Shown here: piece after piece, positions 37,636 to 49,045 of the stretch
Numbering within the stretch: position 1 is the stretch's first letter
Layout of the letters: every line of letters starts with the position of its first letter
Notes under the pieces: model-generated
Databases searched by the model: none
What the model saw: the letters and a program-made list of their open reading frames with translations, nothing else
What the model was told of the DNA's origin: nothing
Made by a program: the position numbers and the translations under genes
NCBI GenBank assembly: GCA_030141605.1
Contig: JAQGDQ010000226.1
Location: forward strand, 120,001-184,000
Direction of reading: 5' to 3'
From: Tubiluchus corallicola
Lineage: Eukaryota; Priapulida; Priapulimorpha; Priapulimorphida; Tubiluchidae
DNA length: 64,000 nt

Positions 37636-40589
37636 ACAACTACTTATGAAAAATAAGGGCAAGGGCTACATCTGCATACAAAGTGCAATAAAGGAAATTA
37701 AATTTTATAACTTTTTCTTAAACCCCATAGCACCCGTGTATTTCTTGGCTGCTATGCAAATTTACTGAAAAATAAATACGAATTTTGGGAGCTTTTTTCT
37801 CCTAATTTTAATTTCAATTTTTTCGCCATCCACTCAAACATAAATGCCAATATTTAGGCTCAAATACATCGTAGAGAGCTGAAACTGATACCAAAATGAT
37901 CAGCATTAACAGGAGAATAAGAATACTCATATAGCTAAAAATTGATACCTAGCGCACTATGGGGACAGTTTTGCTATGCACGGTCACAATTAACAATTTA
38001 AGCTTTGAAAGTGGCAACTATTTTAGCAGAACTCAGTTAGTTTATGCAGAAAAGCAATACTATCTGCACAGCTTCACTGACACACAAGTATCAGAGCTAC
38101 TTATGTAGAAAAAACCTATAATACTTAAAAATGTGCTAGATTAAATTTCTAAAGGTGTACACTAAGCCCAATTTTTTTTAGCAGAAAATAGCTTTCAAGA
38201 AAGTATTAAAATAATGGAGAATAGGAGCAGTCCACATTCAGCAAACATGTAAGTAGTGTGTTCAATTTTTCTCCACACCACTTTTTGTGCAATCAATTTT
38301 GGAACCTGCAATCAGTGCAGGAAAAGTAAAATTTTGAAAAAAATTATTCAAACATCTTATTGCTGGATGCCCAACTGACTGACGGTCAGGTCTTCTGGCA
38401 TATCATTTTGCAGTTTTAAATTGTCAAAATTTTGACATTTTTGGTAAACGGAAATGGGATCATAAATACTTCCACTTCAATTAATGACTTTGTCTACTGT
38501 AAAAATGAACGTAACACTGCGCCCACCAATTAATTGAATCTTGAAATCAAACTTTGAAAATTAGAAAAAAATTAGAACTAGAAACTTACTGCTAACAAGA
38601 CAAATGCCGCAACTGCTAGACGACCATGTTTCCCAGCGATTATGCCAACCAAAAGTTCATTCTTTATGGCTAGCCAACCATTTTCAGACTTTACAAATAA
38701 TTTTTAGATAGCCATAGAGTTATTTTTAACTTAGAAAGACGCTAATAGCGTCATAGTCAACAGACCATAAGAAATGAACTTTGGATTTAATTGTGGATTT
38801 GTTAATAATAATCCCGATATTAAAGATTATAATAATTATTTCCTTCACTAGTCTAGAACATAAGATTGGCTCTCCAACGAATCTTTTTGCTAATTACCGA
38901 CTGCTTTGTAATAATAACGATGATGATGATAATGATAACGACAACGACGACGATGATAAAGATGATGATGATGACTGACAATGATAATCTTTGTTTTACG
39001 TCGCTTTTGGATAAACAACTAACATAAACTCATAGACGGAGCCACTCTCTAATTCCCTGCACTAATCTTGCATATTAAATTATGTTTTAGCCACATTTGC
39101 ATAGCGTGAAAAAAACTTATTGCAAATTCTTTAATTAAACTAGAATAGCTATAATTCTTTTGTTTGTCAATATAAATTCATTTTGTTTAAGAAATGCCAC
39201 TATTTTGCTATTTATTGGAAATCAAATTTGCACATATTTTAACACATTCGTAGTGATAAAGCAGTTTTTACCAAATGTTACCAAGCTTGAGGGGCCCTAG
39301 GCTGCTGCCCTCTACCAGCCCATTGAAAATCCACCCCTGTGTGTAGCATTATATACCTGGTAATTTACAGACGCAAGGAGTGAAATTTCAAGTACGAGAA
39401 TTAAATATTTCTTATTATGTCGAGCAAGGTCTTCGACCTCTCGTCCATCTTAAATCTTGTTTTATAATAACACAAGCCGGTATTATTGTCGTGTTTTCTT
39501 CACGCGCATGAATGCAGTTAATTCATCCAATTCAGAACTTGAATTTATCAAACTTTGTTGTTGTAGAACCCTGGTTGAAAAACACAATGGAAAACCGGAA
39601 ACGGAAAGTGAAGAGTTTAATTTAGAGAGGCGTTCATAGTAAAGAGGATCTGTTTAAATTGATGATTTAAGATCAAATTATTAAATTATTAAATTGATTC
39701 AAGATTAAATTATTGATTATCCAAGATTAAATAATTTGTCTCAGCTAGAAGGCAAGTTGGGTGTGTCCACATCACGCTATGATCAGCTGATGTTCGACAT
39801 ACTTAGGAGGACGATGGACCCATGCGCAGAAGTTCATTGCCCGCACCTCCGAGCAGATTAGGAGCTGACTTGAGGACGGAGGGTTGGCATCACTATTTCA
39901 CTATTTATACCGCGTCTGTGTTTAATATTTAATAGATGTGCAGTTTTATAAATTAAGCTTTGGTAGTTTGCCATGCCCTTTGTGGCTGTTCACACGCAAT
40001 CACGAGTCACACAGCCACCACAATATAAGTAACAATAAAATAAACACTATAAACAGCAAAAATTTTGATTTCATGCTACTGCGCAATCTGTTTAGACACA
40101 TTTTTCATTTGATTTCTAGTAAAAAACTCACAGGTAAAAAAGTCACAAAAGGTAAAAAACTCACAGAAGGTAAAAAAGTCACAGACGAGAGTCACAGGAA
40201 TAAAGAAATAACACTATTATTCCTATTATCCTATTATAATTCTATAATTCTATTATCATTCAAACATTGTCGTTCAAACATTATTCTAGATTAGGTGTAT
40301 AGAAAAGAGGAATAGTTCCAATCTGGAATCTGGAATGATCTTAATTATAGTTTAGTTTAAACATAATTTATTTAGGATTGGATCAGACAGTTTGTACAAC
40401 ATGATTTAGAATCCTCACCTCAACAGACTTTATACACTATTTACAAAAACATTTACAGTAAGAATAGACTATACTTAGTTTTTAGTATACTAAAGTTTCA
40501 CTGCAGTGATACATTAGACATTAGTAGAAAATGACGGTTAGTAAATATTAATGTACGAATATTTAACACTGATGCATTTTATATCAGAT

Positions 40590-40960
40590 AGAAACTACTG
40601 GAAGCGTTTAGTACATAATATAAAGTCGTGTATGCATTGGAATATTTTACAGTTAGCAACATAGTTAAATTCATCTTTTCCGAATAATAACGACTTCAAC
40701 AGATCATTAGTTCAGAAGGGAGCTATATTAAGGTTTTCGGGCAGAAGTATTGCATTTAATATATCAAACATAACTACCCTAGTTAGTTGATGCGATGGGC
40801 AGTGCAACAAAAAGTGTTCAACAGACTCAAATTGAAATCCACAGTTACAATTCGGCAATATTGGATGACCGTTATTATCTTTACAGCCTTTAGAGAAAAG
40901 GTCAAAGGTCGTAGTTTAGATGAGAAAATCCGATTCTCATGCGCGTATGATGCACTGAAA
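40590..40960 (-). pseudogene. LINE ORF C-terminal fragment with zinc-knuckle motif
   Basis: The reverse strand, with one stop and small frame slips, reads RMRIGFSHLN, then CNCGFQFESVEHFLLHCPSH, then LLFGKDEFNYVANCKIF and FILCTKRF. The C-x-C-G...E-x-x-x-H-x-x-x-x-C finger followed by a TKRF-type end is typical of the C-terminus of non-LTR retrotransposon polyproteins. Confidence 0.75.
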
Positions 40961-42642
40961 TTGGAGGATCTTAATTATGGCGTGGTTAATGCGCCAAACA
41001 GCGTCAGTTTCAACACCAGACTAACAAGCTGTAAGTTTTTGAGCTGCTGCCATTTTAAACGTTCTATGTAAGCCATTTTTGTTCTTTATTGTATGTAGTG
41101 TCTCTCCGTTTTAAGTTTCTTTTAAGTTTTTTCTCATTTAATGATAAAATTCCTACTGTCCGTGTATTTGTTCTATAACTGTGATTGTTAATATATTGCA
41201 AATCATTTATATGGTATCGTATGGCTAGCATAAGTACTATGTGCCTGCTGCCATTTTCTTTTGTAAAAAATCCATTTTATGAATGTTCTTAAATAAAAAA
41301 TAACCTTTATTTTTTAATAATAATCTTTTATTTGAAATTGGCTTTAAATTCGACGGACAACACAAGCCAGCCATGAGGCTTTATCACCGACTGTAAATTA
41401 CAAACTAAATTACAATTACCTAACACTAACCTTAACCCCAACCCTAATCCTTATCGCGACTCTAACCATAAATCTAACAAAAATGGATTGTGACTTTTTT
41501 CCTGTGACTTTTTACATAGCAAAAATTACGAATTTTTTACGTGACTTTCCTCCTTTGACTTGATTAGTGGTCACCGCAGAAACAATGGCATATATTTTAT
41601 TTTAAAAAACCTACAAATAAAAAATTGAAAAACGTAGCCTTTCATCCCCATTTGGAGGAACATAGAAAAACACCAAATAGGCAAAAATGGGCTAACGTTG
41701 AACATTAGCTTCAAACCTTCAAATAATACTGTTTTTATCTCTTCCTTATTAGTAAAATAGAAGTAAGTACAGCATGTATATCACTTTTTTATTTTTAGTT
41801 AAACCAGAAGCTTATTGCCCGACATTAGTGACTGTACGACAATAGTCCATTTTAGCAATACCAGAATAGTTTTTTTTTGGTATTTTATGTTTTGTAAAAT
41901 CCTTGATTAAGTAAAATCATCAATTAGCAACACAAAAAACTCAAAGGAAGAAACACAAGTACAGTTTTTAATATTTTTGAGTTTTTTATTAATTGAACCA
42001 ATTCTTGTTATTATTTTTACACGATTTTGCATTCAACAAGCCGTCAGGGACTCAGCGGCAGTCTGTCCTTAACGTACGTGCTTGTTAAGAAACCAGAAGC
42101 TAACTCATTTTCCAGGACGAACCTCTAAGAGGAGACATTAATTGACAGAGGTGTATTATAGTCACACTTGGTCATACTTTCGCCAACAAGAGAAATTGGC
42201 GGAATGAGATGTATTCTCTATAGTCAACCATCCATTTAATAATCAGGAATGACATTGTTTAATTTCCATCGTTTAGCTGTTTAGCTATACCGCCATATTG
42301 TGACACGACTTAATAGGTCAATTAAGGGATAAAATAAGAAACAATGCTGGCTATATATTCGTAGCAAAGACTACTATACAAGCTCATGAACATCCTCTCC
42401 ATAATCAATGCCTACTTTGATTTTGGAGAATTTTCAAGAAATGCTCAGAGACGCCTGGCGAATGTACTGCTGCATGGACTACACAATTTGGATATATAGG
42501 CCCACATTCCGAGAAAGAGACGTCTGCATAGTATCTTATTATAATATATCTAGCTGCAACACAACTTTTTGAATTTTACCTTGTTACATATTATTGTATC
42601 TCTGCGTGCCGTTCTACTAACTCTTTTCAGTAAGTGACTTTT

Positions 42643-42938
42643 TCATCGTATTGTCTCTGTACGAAATGTACTGCGTATGTACGACATAAATGGTATATAT
42701 AATCATTCTTTGTGTTTTTTATCGTATTGTCTTTGTACGAAATGTACTACGTATGTACGAAATAAATTGTACATGTAATCATTCTTTCTGTTTTTTAACG
42801 TATTGTCTCTGTACGAAATGTACTACGTATGTACGAATTAAAAGGTTTATATAAGCATTCTTTGTGTTTTTTACGTATTGTCTCTGTACGAAAAGTACTA
42901 CGTATCTAAGAAATAAATGGTATATATAATCATTCATA
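42643..42938. repeat. 76-bp tandem repeat, 4 units
   Basis: The unit contains CGTATTGTCTCTGTACGAAA and TGTACTACGTATGTACGAAA. Unit starts are at about 42647, 42723, 42799 and 42874. Confidence 0.85.
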
Positions 42939-44463
42939 TATAATCTTCTGCATGAAAGTCCAACTTCCTCTTTCTTCTAGACATTTTTTGTGGCAAGTGA
43001 ATTGTGTGAGAGATACATTTGTTGACTGAGGGTAATCCATTACTGATTTCCACAACACGATAGACGATAATCGCAGATTAACTGAGCAAAAATCTTTCTG
43101 TTTTCTGTTTTTCTGTCACGTGCGTTGACCTTCTCTAACCAATCAGACATCTACAGGCGACGGGTCAAGTCATTAATGGTAACAACAATGTGCTTTTGAT
43201 TACGAATTCAAGCTCTGTCGAGCCAGCTTAATAAATTATTGAGTAACTGTTGGAAAACCTATAAATTTATTTATTGGACAAGTTGTTCTGTTGGGCAAAA
43301 TGGGCAGAGAAATCCCCTGGCTATTTCTCTGTCCCGAGAAGCAGTGGCGGCTCGTGGTTAAAATTAGTGGGGGTGCTCGGCTGCTCCAGAAAATGCTTAC
43401 GATTGTTTTTATACTGTAAAACATGTAATTTTAATGTTGTAGTTATATTTGAAGATCAGGTGTTGAACGACCTCTTTTCTTAACTGCAACTTTCTCATGC
43501 AGAGACAACTGTGAAAAATTAAGCTGTTGTAGTCACAGAACTTATTTCTTCAGGATGCGAGGCGTCCATTATTAAATAATTTATGTTTTAAGCACACGCG
43601 TTAAGTTTAGATTTTATCACATCACGAAACGCCAGGCCAGGCCACACCACACCACACCACACCATGCCAAGTCATATCACACAACGTCACACCACACCAC
43701 ACTGCATTAGCATTTCACCAAGTTACAACATTTGACGTCACACTACTGTACAGTAAATACACTAACACTGCACTTCACCACGTAATGGGCCTATTACGTG
43801 ACAATAAACTGAGGTAGGTGCACTTTATTGTTGCACACTCTATTACAATAGACCCTGCACTATGACATACTGGATTTCTTTTCACTACACTAAATTACAT
43901 CAATCTACATTGCACTACATTATATAACACTACAGTAAAGTACGCTGCACATACACGCACATAACATACATGCCAAATAACACTGGCTAAAACTTCCCAA
44001 CGGTATAGCTTTAACGCAATTATAGTATGATGAATTGCGCAATTTTTTTATTTTTGTGCATTAAATTGATTGTAATTGTGCGTTTGTAGTCTATCTCTTA
44101 TTTTTGAATTTCTAGTTGCACTTATAGTTTGGCTTGCACCAGAAGCATTTGCCCAGAACGGTTTATGTTTTTATTTGAACTAACGCTGATTGTCTGTCTA
44201 CTTTATTACGATGGTCAATGTTTTTAAAAAGGCAAATTAAGATCAAGCTACTACAACTAATTCTTATACCATGAGGCGAGGAGCAAAGTGGAGCATCTTA
44301 CGACTATTTTGCTACTTTTAATTGCGATCTTATTAATCACTTCATTCTACCTTGCAATTTTCTACTTAATTATAGTACACGTGCTTCCGCACCGGCATTA
44401 TGTAAAAGCGTATGTAAATTTTGGGTTAACTGGCGGCCCCTGCAGGCCAAGTCTCGCCAATAA

Positions 44464-44889
44464 TTACAGGTCGTGAAGGAAAAACTCGATTTTAGTGACA
44501 AAAGTGGTGATGGCACTGCAATCAGTCATCATTAAAAGAGATTCGACGGTTGGCTGACTTCGGATAAGTTCAATGGACGGTTGATAACAATATTTTTGCG
44601 GGCAGTATCTGATCAAAATCCTCTCCGGCAAAGAACGGTAGCATTCTTGAGAGAAAACCGGATTATTATCTGTGTTTGTTGTCAGTGAAAAAGCATAAAA
44701 AGTCTTTTGAGTTAAGTGCACATTTAGTTGACGTTTCTTTTTTCTCGCCGATTGCTGTTTTGCGATGTATGGCAACAGGTAGACAATTAAACCAGCGACG
44801 AAAATCATTTCTTTCTCTGTCGTGCATTCGTTAAGCTGTGACAAGCTACAACCAGCAAAATTAGGAAGATACAAGATGGAAATGAACAA
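44464..44889 (-). CDS. Unrecognised 141-codon open frame, possible membrane protein
   Basis: This reverse-strand open frame has one hydrophobic stretch (MIFVAGLIVYLLPYI, residues about 28-42) followed by a basic run (ARKKKRQ). That topology resembles a type II or single-pass protein. I recognise no family. It lies 250 bp from the divergent sulfotransferase gene. Its first third overlaps a 133-bp tandem duplication, which produces a second, partial copy of its N-terminus upstream. Codon and conservation evidence is lacking, so it may be a chance frame. Confidence 0.25.
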   Translation of the reverse strand: MFISILYLPNFAGCSLSQLNECTTEKEMIFVAGLIVYLLPYIAKQQSARKKKRQLNVHLTQKTFYAFSLTTNTDNNPVFSQECYRSLPERILIRYCPQKYCYQPSIELIRSQPTVESLLMMTDCSAITTFVTKIEFFLHDL

Positions 44890-45028
44890 CTACTTCGATG
44901 TATGGCAACAGGTAGACAATTAAACTAGCGATGAAAAACATTTCTTTCTCTGTCGTGTATTCGTTAAGCTGTGGCAAGCTACAACCAGGAAAATTAGGAA
45001 GATACAAGATGGAAATGAACAGCTAATT
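44764..45028. repeat. 133-bp tandem duplication
   Basis: Two adjacent copies begin GATGTATGGCAACAGGTAGA at 44764 and 44897 and differ at only a few positions. The second copy ends about 115 bp before the sulfotransferase start codon. Confidence 0.9.
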
Positions 45029-45143
45029 TAAATAGAAATGTAATATGAATTAGTGTAGTCAAAAAACAATGACAGGCCTACTGAACAAAGTGAAAAAACA
45101 TAAAATTTGCAAACTTTGTATTAGCTGATGGTAAATTTAAGCT

Positions 45144-46241
45144 ATGTTAGCCGGCTTAGAAAAGCTTGTGCTTAGTCGACGGCATTGGACCGTCTTCGTT
45201 GGTTTATGTTGTATGTCAGTTTTAGCTCAGCTGACAGCATTAATACGTGGCAATGTTGGTGTAGTTAATCACTTGCGAGTTGAGCTTCGTAGAGCTAGTG
45301 CTAGCATTGAAGACGTTATTGTTAACAACACTAAAACTTTTGATAACGATGATAGTGCCAACATTGAAGACGTTATTGTGAACAGTACTAAAACTTTTGA
45401 TAACGATGATGAAGTGAAATTTGTCATCGACAAATCTGCCAGGCAAGACACGTGTCGTAACGGAACAGAGAAGCGTCTACCCAGCTGCCTAATCATCGGT
45501 TTCCCTAAATGTGGAACGGCAGCCCTTCTGAAGATGCTGAATCTACATCCCGGAATTGCCGTGCGTGATTGGTGGCCGATGGAGATGAATTATTTCAACA
45601 ACAAGAACGAAAGACCATTAGAGTGGTACAGGGGTGTGATGCCCTGTTCTACGCCTGATCAAATCACCATTGAGAAAAGTCCCAAATATATTCTGAGTAA
45701 GAATACACCTGAACGCGTGAAAGCCAAATTTCCACACATGAAACTGATTGTGATCGTTCGCGAACCCTTCAACCGAACTGTGTCCGATTTTCTGGAACAC
45801 CGCTACAATAGAACGTTTGCACGCTTGGTGACGGACGTCCGAACCGGACTAGTAGACACGAATTCGAAGTTTGTCAGTCGAAGTATTTACGTACACCACA
45901 TTGCCAGATGGCTTCGCGTCTTTCCTAGAAGACAATTACTGGTGGTTTCTGGCGAACAGCTGGTCACCGATCCAGTTTTCGTGATGAGAACTGTGGAAAC
46001 CTTTTTAAAGCTGCCACACTTAATCCCCGCTAGTGCGTTTGTTTTCAATAAAACTAAAGGATTTTATTGCTATTATGAAAGAACAGACGAGGGGTACAAA
46101 AACCAGGCGACATGTTTGGGGCGGGACAAAGGGCGTGACCATCCGAAAGTTCCACCAGAGTTGGAAGCTCAGCTAAGAAACATATTTCGAGAACCAAATA
46201 AAATGCTTTACAAGTTAATAGGTAAAAATTTCAACTGGTAA
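45144..46241 (+). CDS. HS3ST-like: Heparan sulfate glucosamine 3-O-sulfotransferase-like, single exon
   Basis: This 365-residue type II Golgi enzyme would transfer sulfate from PAPS to the 3-O position of glucosamine in heparan sulfate. A short cytoplasmic tail precedes a membrane anchor (residues about 15-35). A stem follows, with a 19-residue tandem duplication (IEDVIVN.TKTFDNDD, residues 52-70 and 71-89). The 5'-phosphosulfate loop is GFPKCGTAALLKML (119-132), the 3'-phosphate site is REPFNRTVSDF (206-216), EKSPKY is at 177-182, and the C-terminal cysteine pair is C309/C324. The expected catalytic glutamate appears in MEMNYF (E147), but the family's EVHFF histidine is asparagine. Sequons include NNT, NST, NGT, NRT and NKT. 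The start is supported by an in-frame TAA at 45138. The length fits the family. Substrate position (3-O) is inferred from overall similarity. Confidence 0.88.
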   Translation: MLAGLEKLVLSRRHWTVFVGLCCMSVLAQLTALIRGNVGVVNHLRVELRRASASIEDVIVNNTKTFDNDDSANIEDVIVNSTKTFDNDDEVKFVIDKSARQDTCRNGTEKRLPSCLIIGFPKCGTAALLKMLNLHPGIAVRDWWPMEMNYFNNKNERPLEWYRGVMPCSTPDQITIEKSPKYILSKNTPERVKAKFPHMKLIVIVREPFNRTVSDFLEHRYNRTFARLVTDVRTGLVDTNSKFVSRSIYVHHIARWLRVFPRRQLLVVSGEQLVTDPVFVMRTVETFLKLPHLIPASAFVFNKTKGFYCYYERTDEGYKNQATCLGRDKGRDHPKVPPELEAQLRNIFREPNKMLYKLIGKNFNW

Positions 46242-46465
46242 AGGGATAAAAGCAGGCTGAAGTCACAGAAATATTGTTTATTTAGAAAATATGTTAGTAG
46301 CAAATAGTCTTCTATTTATTAAATTATTACATCTCTGAGTGTAAGAGAGAGATCATTTAATGCACTTCTATTTTAGTTTCTCATGTTTCAAATTTACCAT
46401 TAATCTGGGCAGCATCAAGACAAGATTTTCTTCCTGGTGCTGTCCAGAGGCATACCAGTAGCTTC

Positions 46466-46471
46466 AATAAA
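46466..46471 (+). terminator. Candidate polyadenylation signal of the HS3ST-like gene
   Basis: AATAAA lies 225 bp after the stop codon, the first canonical signal downstream. Confidence 0.5.
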
Positions 46472-47136
46472 AATTTTATATTAATATTTTCTCTGTCAAA
46501 ATTTGTGTTAATTTAATGCTTTCCGTGTAAATTATCATTGTAAATTTGTATACTGATGGTAAATTTAGCAATAAATTCTAAATGGTAATGTAGCAAAATT
46601 AGTTTAAATTGTGAACTGCCACTAATACTCGAAGTTGCTGGAACATGATATTTCTCAAAACTTTCCTACGATGTTTAGTTAAACATTTGAAGCAACAATA
46701 CTTGAATAATAAATTGTTTTTAAAGTGCCACTAAAATTGAAATTTTTTGAGCATTAATAATATCGATTTTTTTGGATCATAATTAGTACTGAAATTGCTT
46801 TGGTTGTCCAGTTGATATACAATTAATATGTATGAAATTTAAGTATTTTCTATTTAGTGATTATTGACAAGCTGAAAACGGCGTTTGGTTAGCAAACTAC
46901 TCTACAATTTATAACATTCGATCAACGTTTAACAAGCAGTGGTGTGGCAGTTATCACTTCATAACTTTGGGTGAGTCAGTGAGCATGCTGCACTGGTCCG
47001 CCTTCGGGGCTCCAACTCCTGATTTGGAAGGTTTACTCCTCTACGTATGGTACACAAGAAAACCCTTCACAAACATAAAGCTTGAAAAATTTGTTTTGAA
47101 ATTTTATATCACTTACATACTGCCTTTTTGCGCGCA

Positions 47137-47430
47137 AGACTTCAACCAGCAGTCACGCTGTATAAAACAACCAGCAGGGTGCACCACTCACTAACCAAAA
47201 AACGTATTTTTAATCTTATTGACACGATACAGTAATTTTAAATTTTAATTAGTTAGTGACTTGTGCGCTACGAAAGCTCTGATTATTTTTTCAAACTTTA
47301 CAAAATGTTGTCCAAACTTATTTCAAATGACCTATCGTGAAAATGGCTGCGTCTAACGATCATCACAGGAGTTTAAATTTACATGTTTTATACAGCGTGA
47401 CTGCCGAAGTTTTTTAAGCTTTATGTTTAT
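47137..47430 (+). repeat. Dispersed repeat family R3, copy 1
   Basis: It shares blocks in order with 61147-61400 and 62560-62790: GTGCACCACT, CCAAAAA-CGTATTTTTAATC, TTTCAAACTTTACA, TGTCCAAACTTATTTCAAA, AAAATGGCTGC and TACAGCGT. No frame is conserved. Confidence 0.8.
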
Positions 47431-47799
47431 GAAGAATTCTCTTGTGCTTTAAAGGAACTTTTGCTAAAATTGTTAAGAGCTTGTTAAAATTTAACCTGCT
47501 GCACCAACGCCAGCCCTAATTAGCAACTGAAAAACAGCCGCATTGAAGTATCAAGCACTCAATACGGTAGCCGGTGAAAAAGTCACAATTTTGACCAGGA
47601 AAGAAAGTCAGATAATAAAAAAAATATTAAAGTCAGTCGCAATTTATTTAAGTATCATAAACAATTAAAGTAACAAAACAGAAAATATTTGAAATCACTT
47701 ATTAACTAGCAATACGTGACCTGTACATATTGAAAACATTTTTTACATATGATAACATTACATGCATGTGAAAAACGTTAAACCCTTCGTAAACACAAA

Positions 47800-47994
47800 T
47801 GTTTGGGCTTTGCGGTGACAAACAAAGTCATCATTTTGCTCAGCATAACTGTTTATTGTTTGTGTACCATTTTCACGTCACATGCCCCTTAGTCATTTAC
47901 TTCATCATATCTGACACTGTGACGCCATTACCCAAAATATTACATTTTATCTGCGCAAAATGATGACTTTGTTTGTCACCGTAAAGCCCAAACA
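47800..47994. mobile_element. 195-bp MITE with about 40-bp inverted ends
   Basis: The left end TGTTTGGGCTTTGCGGTGAC plus AAACAAAGTCATCATTTTGC is mirrored on the right with about one mismatch. The superfamily is not determined. Confidence 0.8.
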
Positions 47995-48252
47995 ATTTTA
48001 TATCGTTGGCATTAAATCGTGAGTTCACAGAAAGACGTCATCACATTAACACATTGAAAATTAAATTCCCGGAAATTGACTAGGATGCAAATATTGAGGC
48101 CAGGTGTCGCCACTTGTAACTGTAAAACGCTATATTAAATTTAACAAACGAAAATCCTTGACACCGCCTCCTTAAATGTATGTTTGACATTTACTATTTA
48201 CTACAAAGAGTTTAACTGAACAAAAATCTTTATGAACTGTGCAATCTAATTT

Positions 48253-49045
48253 TTACAGTGCTTTTCCTTTAAACTCATCAAGTGTGCTTTCAATCAAGCA
48301 TAATCTGTGAATGGGGCGCTGGAGCTGCCCATCCTTTGTTTTTAGTGTTACGCTTCTCACTAGGCCGTCTCTTGCAACATGTTTTTCCGTTATTCGAGCA
48401 AGAAGCCAACAACTTCTGGGGGTTTCATCCATTATCAGTACAACGTCGCCTATTTCGACATCCTTCTTTTGACGATTCCATTTTGAGCGGATCTGGAGAA
48501 GCGGCAAGTACTCTGTCCAACGTCGCCAAAAGACATCAGCTAAGTATTGGATCTGGCGCCATTTGCGGCGATAGATGTCTGCTGATGTAAACTTTCCAAG
48601 AGGCAGGTTTGTTTCCAAGATTGGCAAGTTACACTTCGCCAACAGCCGTGCCTGTATTTGCCGTTAAAGGCCTACTATTCACAACGTTTTCAACAATACA
48701 GAATAGAGTGTTGAGAGCTTCATCATCAAGAGCTTGTTCATTTGTCACAGAAAGCAAATGCTTCTTGACAATTTTGACCACTGCTTCCCATACTCCTCCC
48801 ATGTGGGGAGCTCGGGGTGGATTATACTCCCACTCGATGTTCTCCTGGAGCAAGTATTTCTGAATTATGTTGTGATTCCACTCTTTCATAGCCTTGGAAA
48901 GTTCCTTGTTAGCACCTATAAAATTAGTGCCACAGTCGGACCCAATTCTGTTAGGTTTGCCGCTTCTGCTACAAAATCTATGGAGTGCTTCAGTGAAGGA
49001 ATCTGTAGACATCGAGAAGAGTACCTCCAAGTGGATGCTTCGTGT
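48253..49045 (-). pseudogene. BEL/Pao pol remnant: integrase core 3' part and C-terminal domain
   Basis: The reverse strand encodes the later part of a retroviral-type integrase: the second acidic motif region (GSDCGTNFIGANKEL) and the final-glutamate region (PHMGGVWEAVVKIVKKHLLS). After a frameshift or short loss near 48630 it continues as the BEL/Pao-type C-terminal domain ([29 protein letters not shown]), ending at 48253. The element is interrupted at 49045 by an insertion and resumes at 50592. I infer an inactive element, given the frameshift, the interruption and the missing upstream pol. Confidence 0.88.

Larger units (their letters stand above)
21788..45143. other. Intergenic region between GRK2/3 and the sulfotransferase gene
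   Basis: This 23.4 kb region has no recognisable protein-coding gene. The separately listed minisatellites, TIR elements, LINE fragments and Tc1 fossils cover much of it. Other minor content: GAT/GAC repeats (about 38915-38975), a CCACA microsatellite (about 43630-43710), a lone hAT-style end CAGTGGCGGCTCGTG at 43342, and a degenerate telomere-like CCTAA-rich stretch (about 41420-41475). The stretches 21788-24380, 26630-27310, 35500-37250, 37640-40580 and 43000-44200 are otherwise featureless AT-rich DNA to my reading. Confidence 0.7.
46472..48252. other. Intergenic, HS3ST-like gene to BEL integrase remnant
   Basis: It contains a dispersed R3 copy (47137-47430) and a small inverted-repeat element (47800-47994). 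At about 47583 the motif GGTGAAAAAGTCAC occurs, which recurs reversed near 51537. The rest is AT-rich and unremarkable. Confidence 0.6.
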
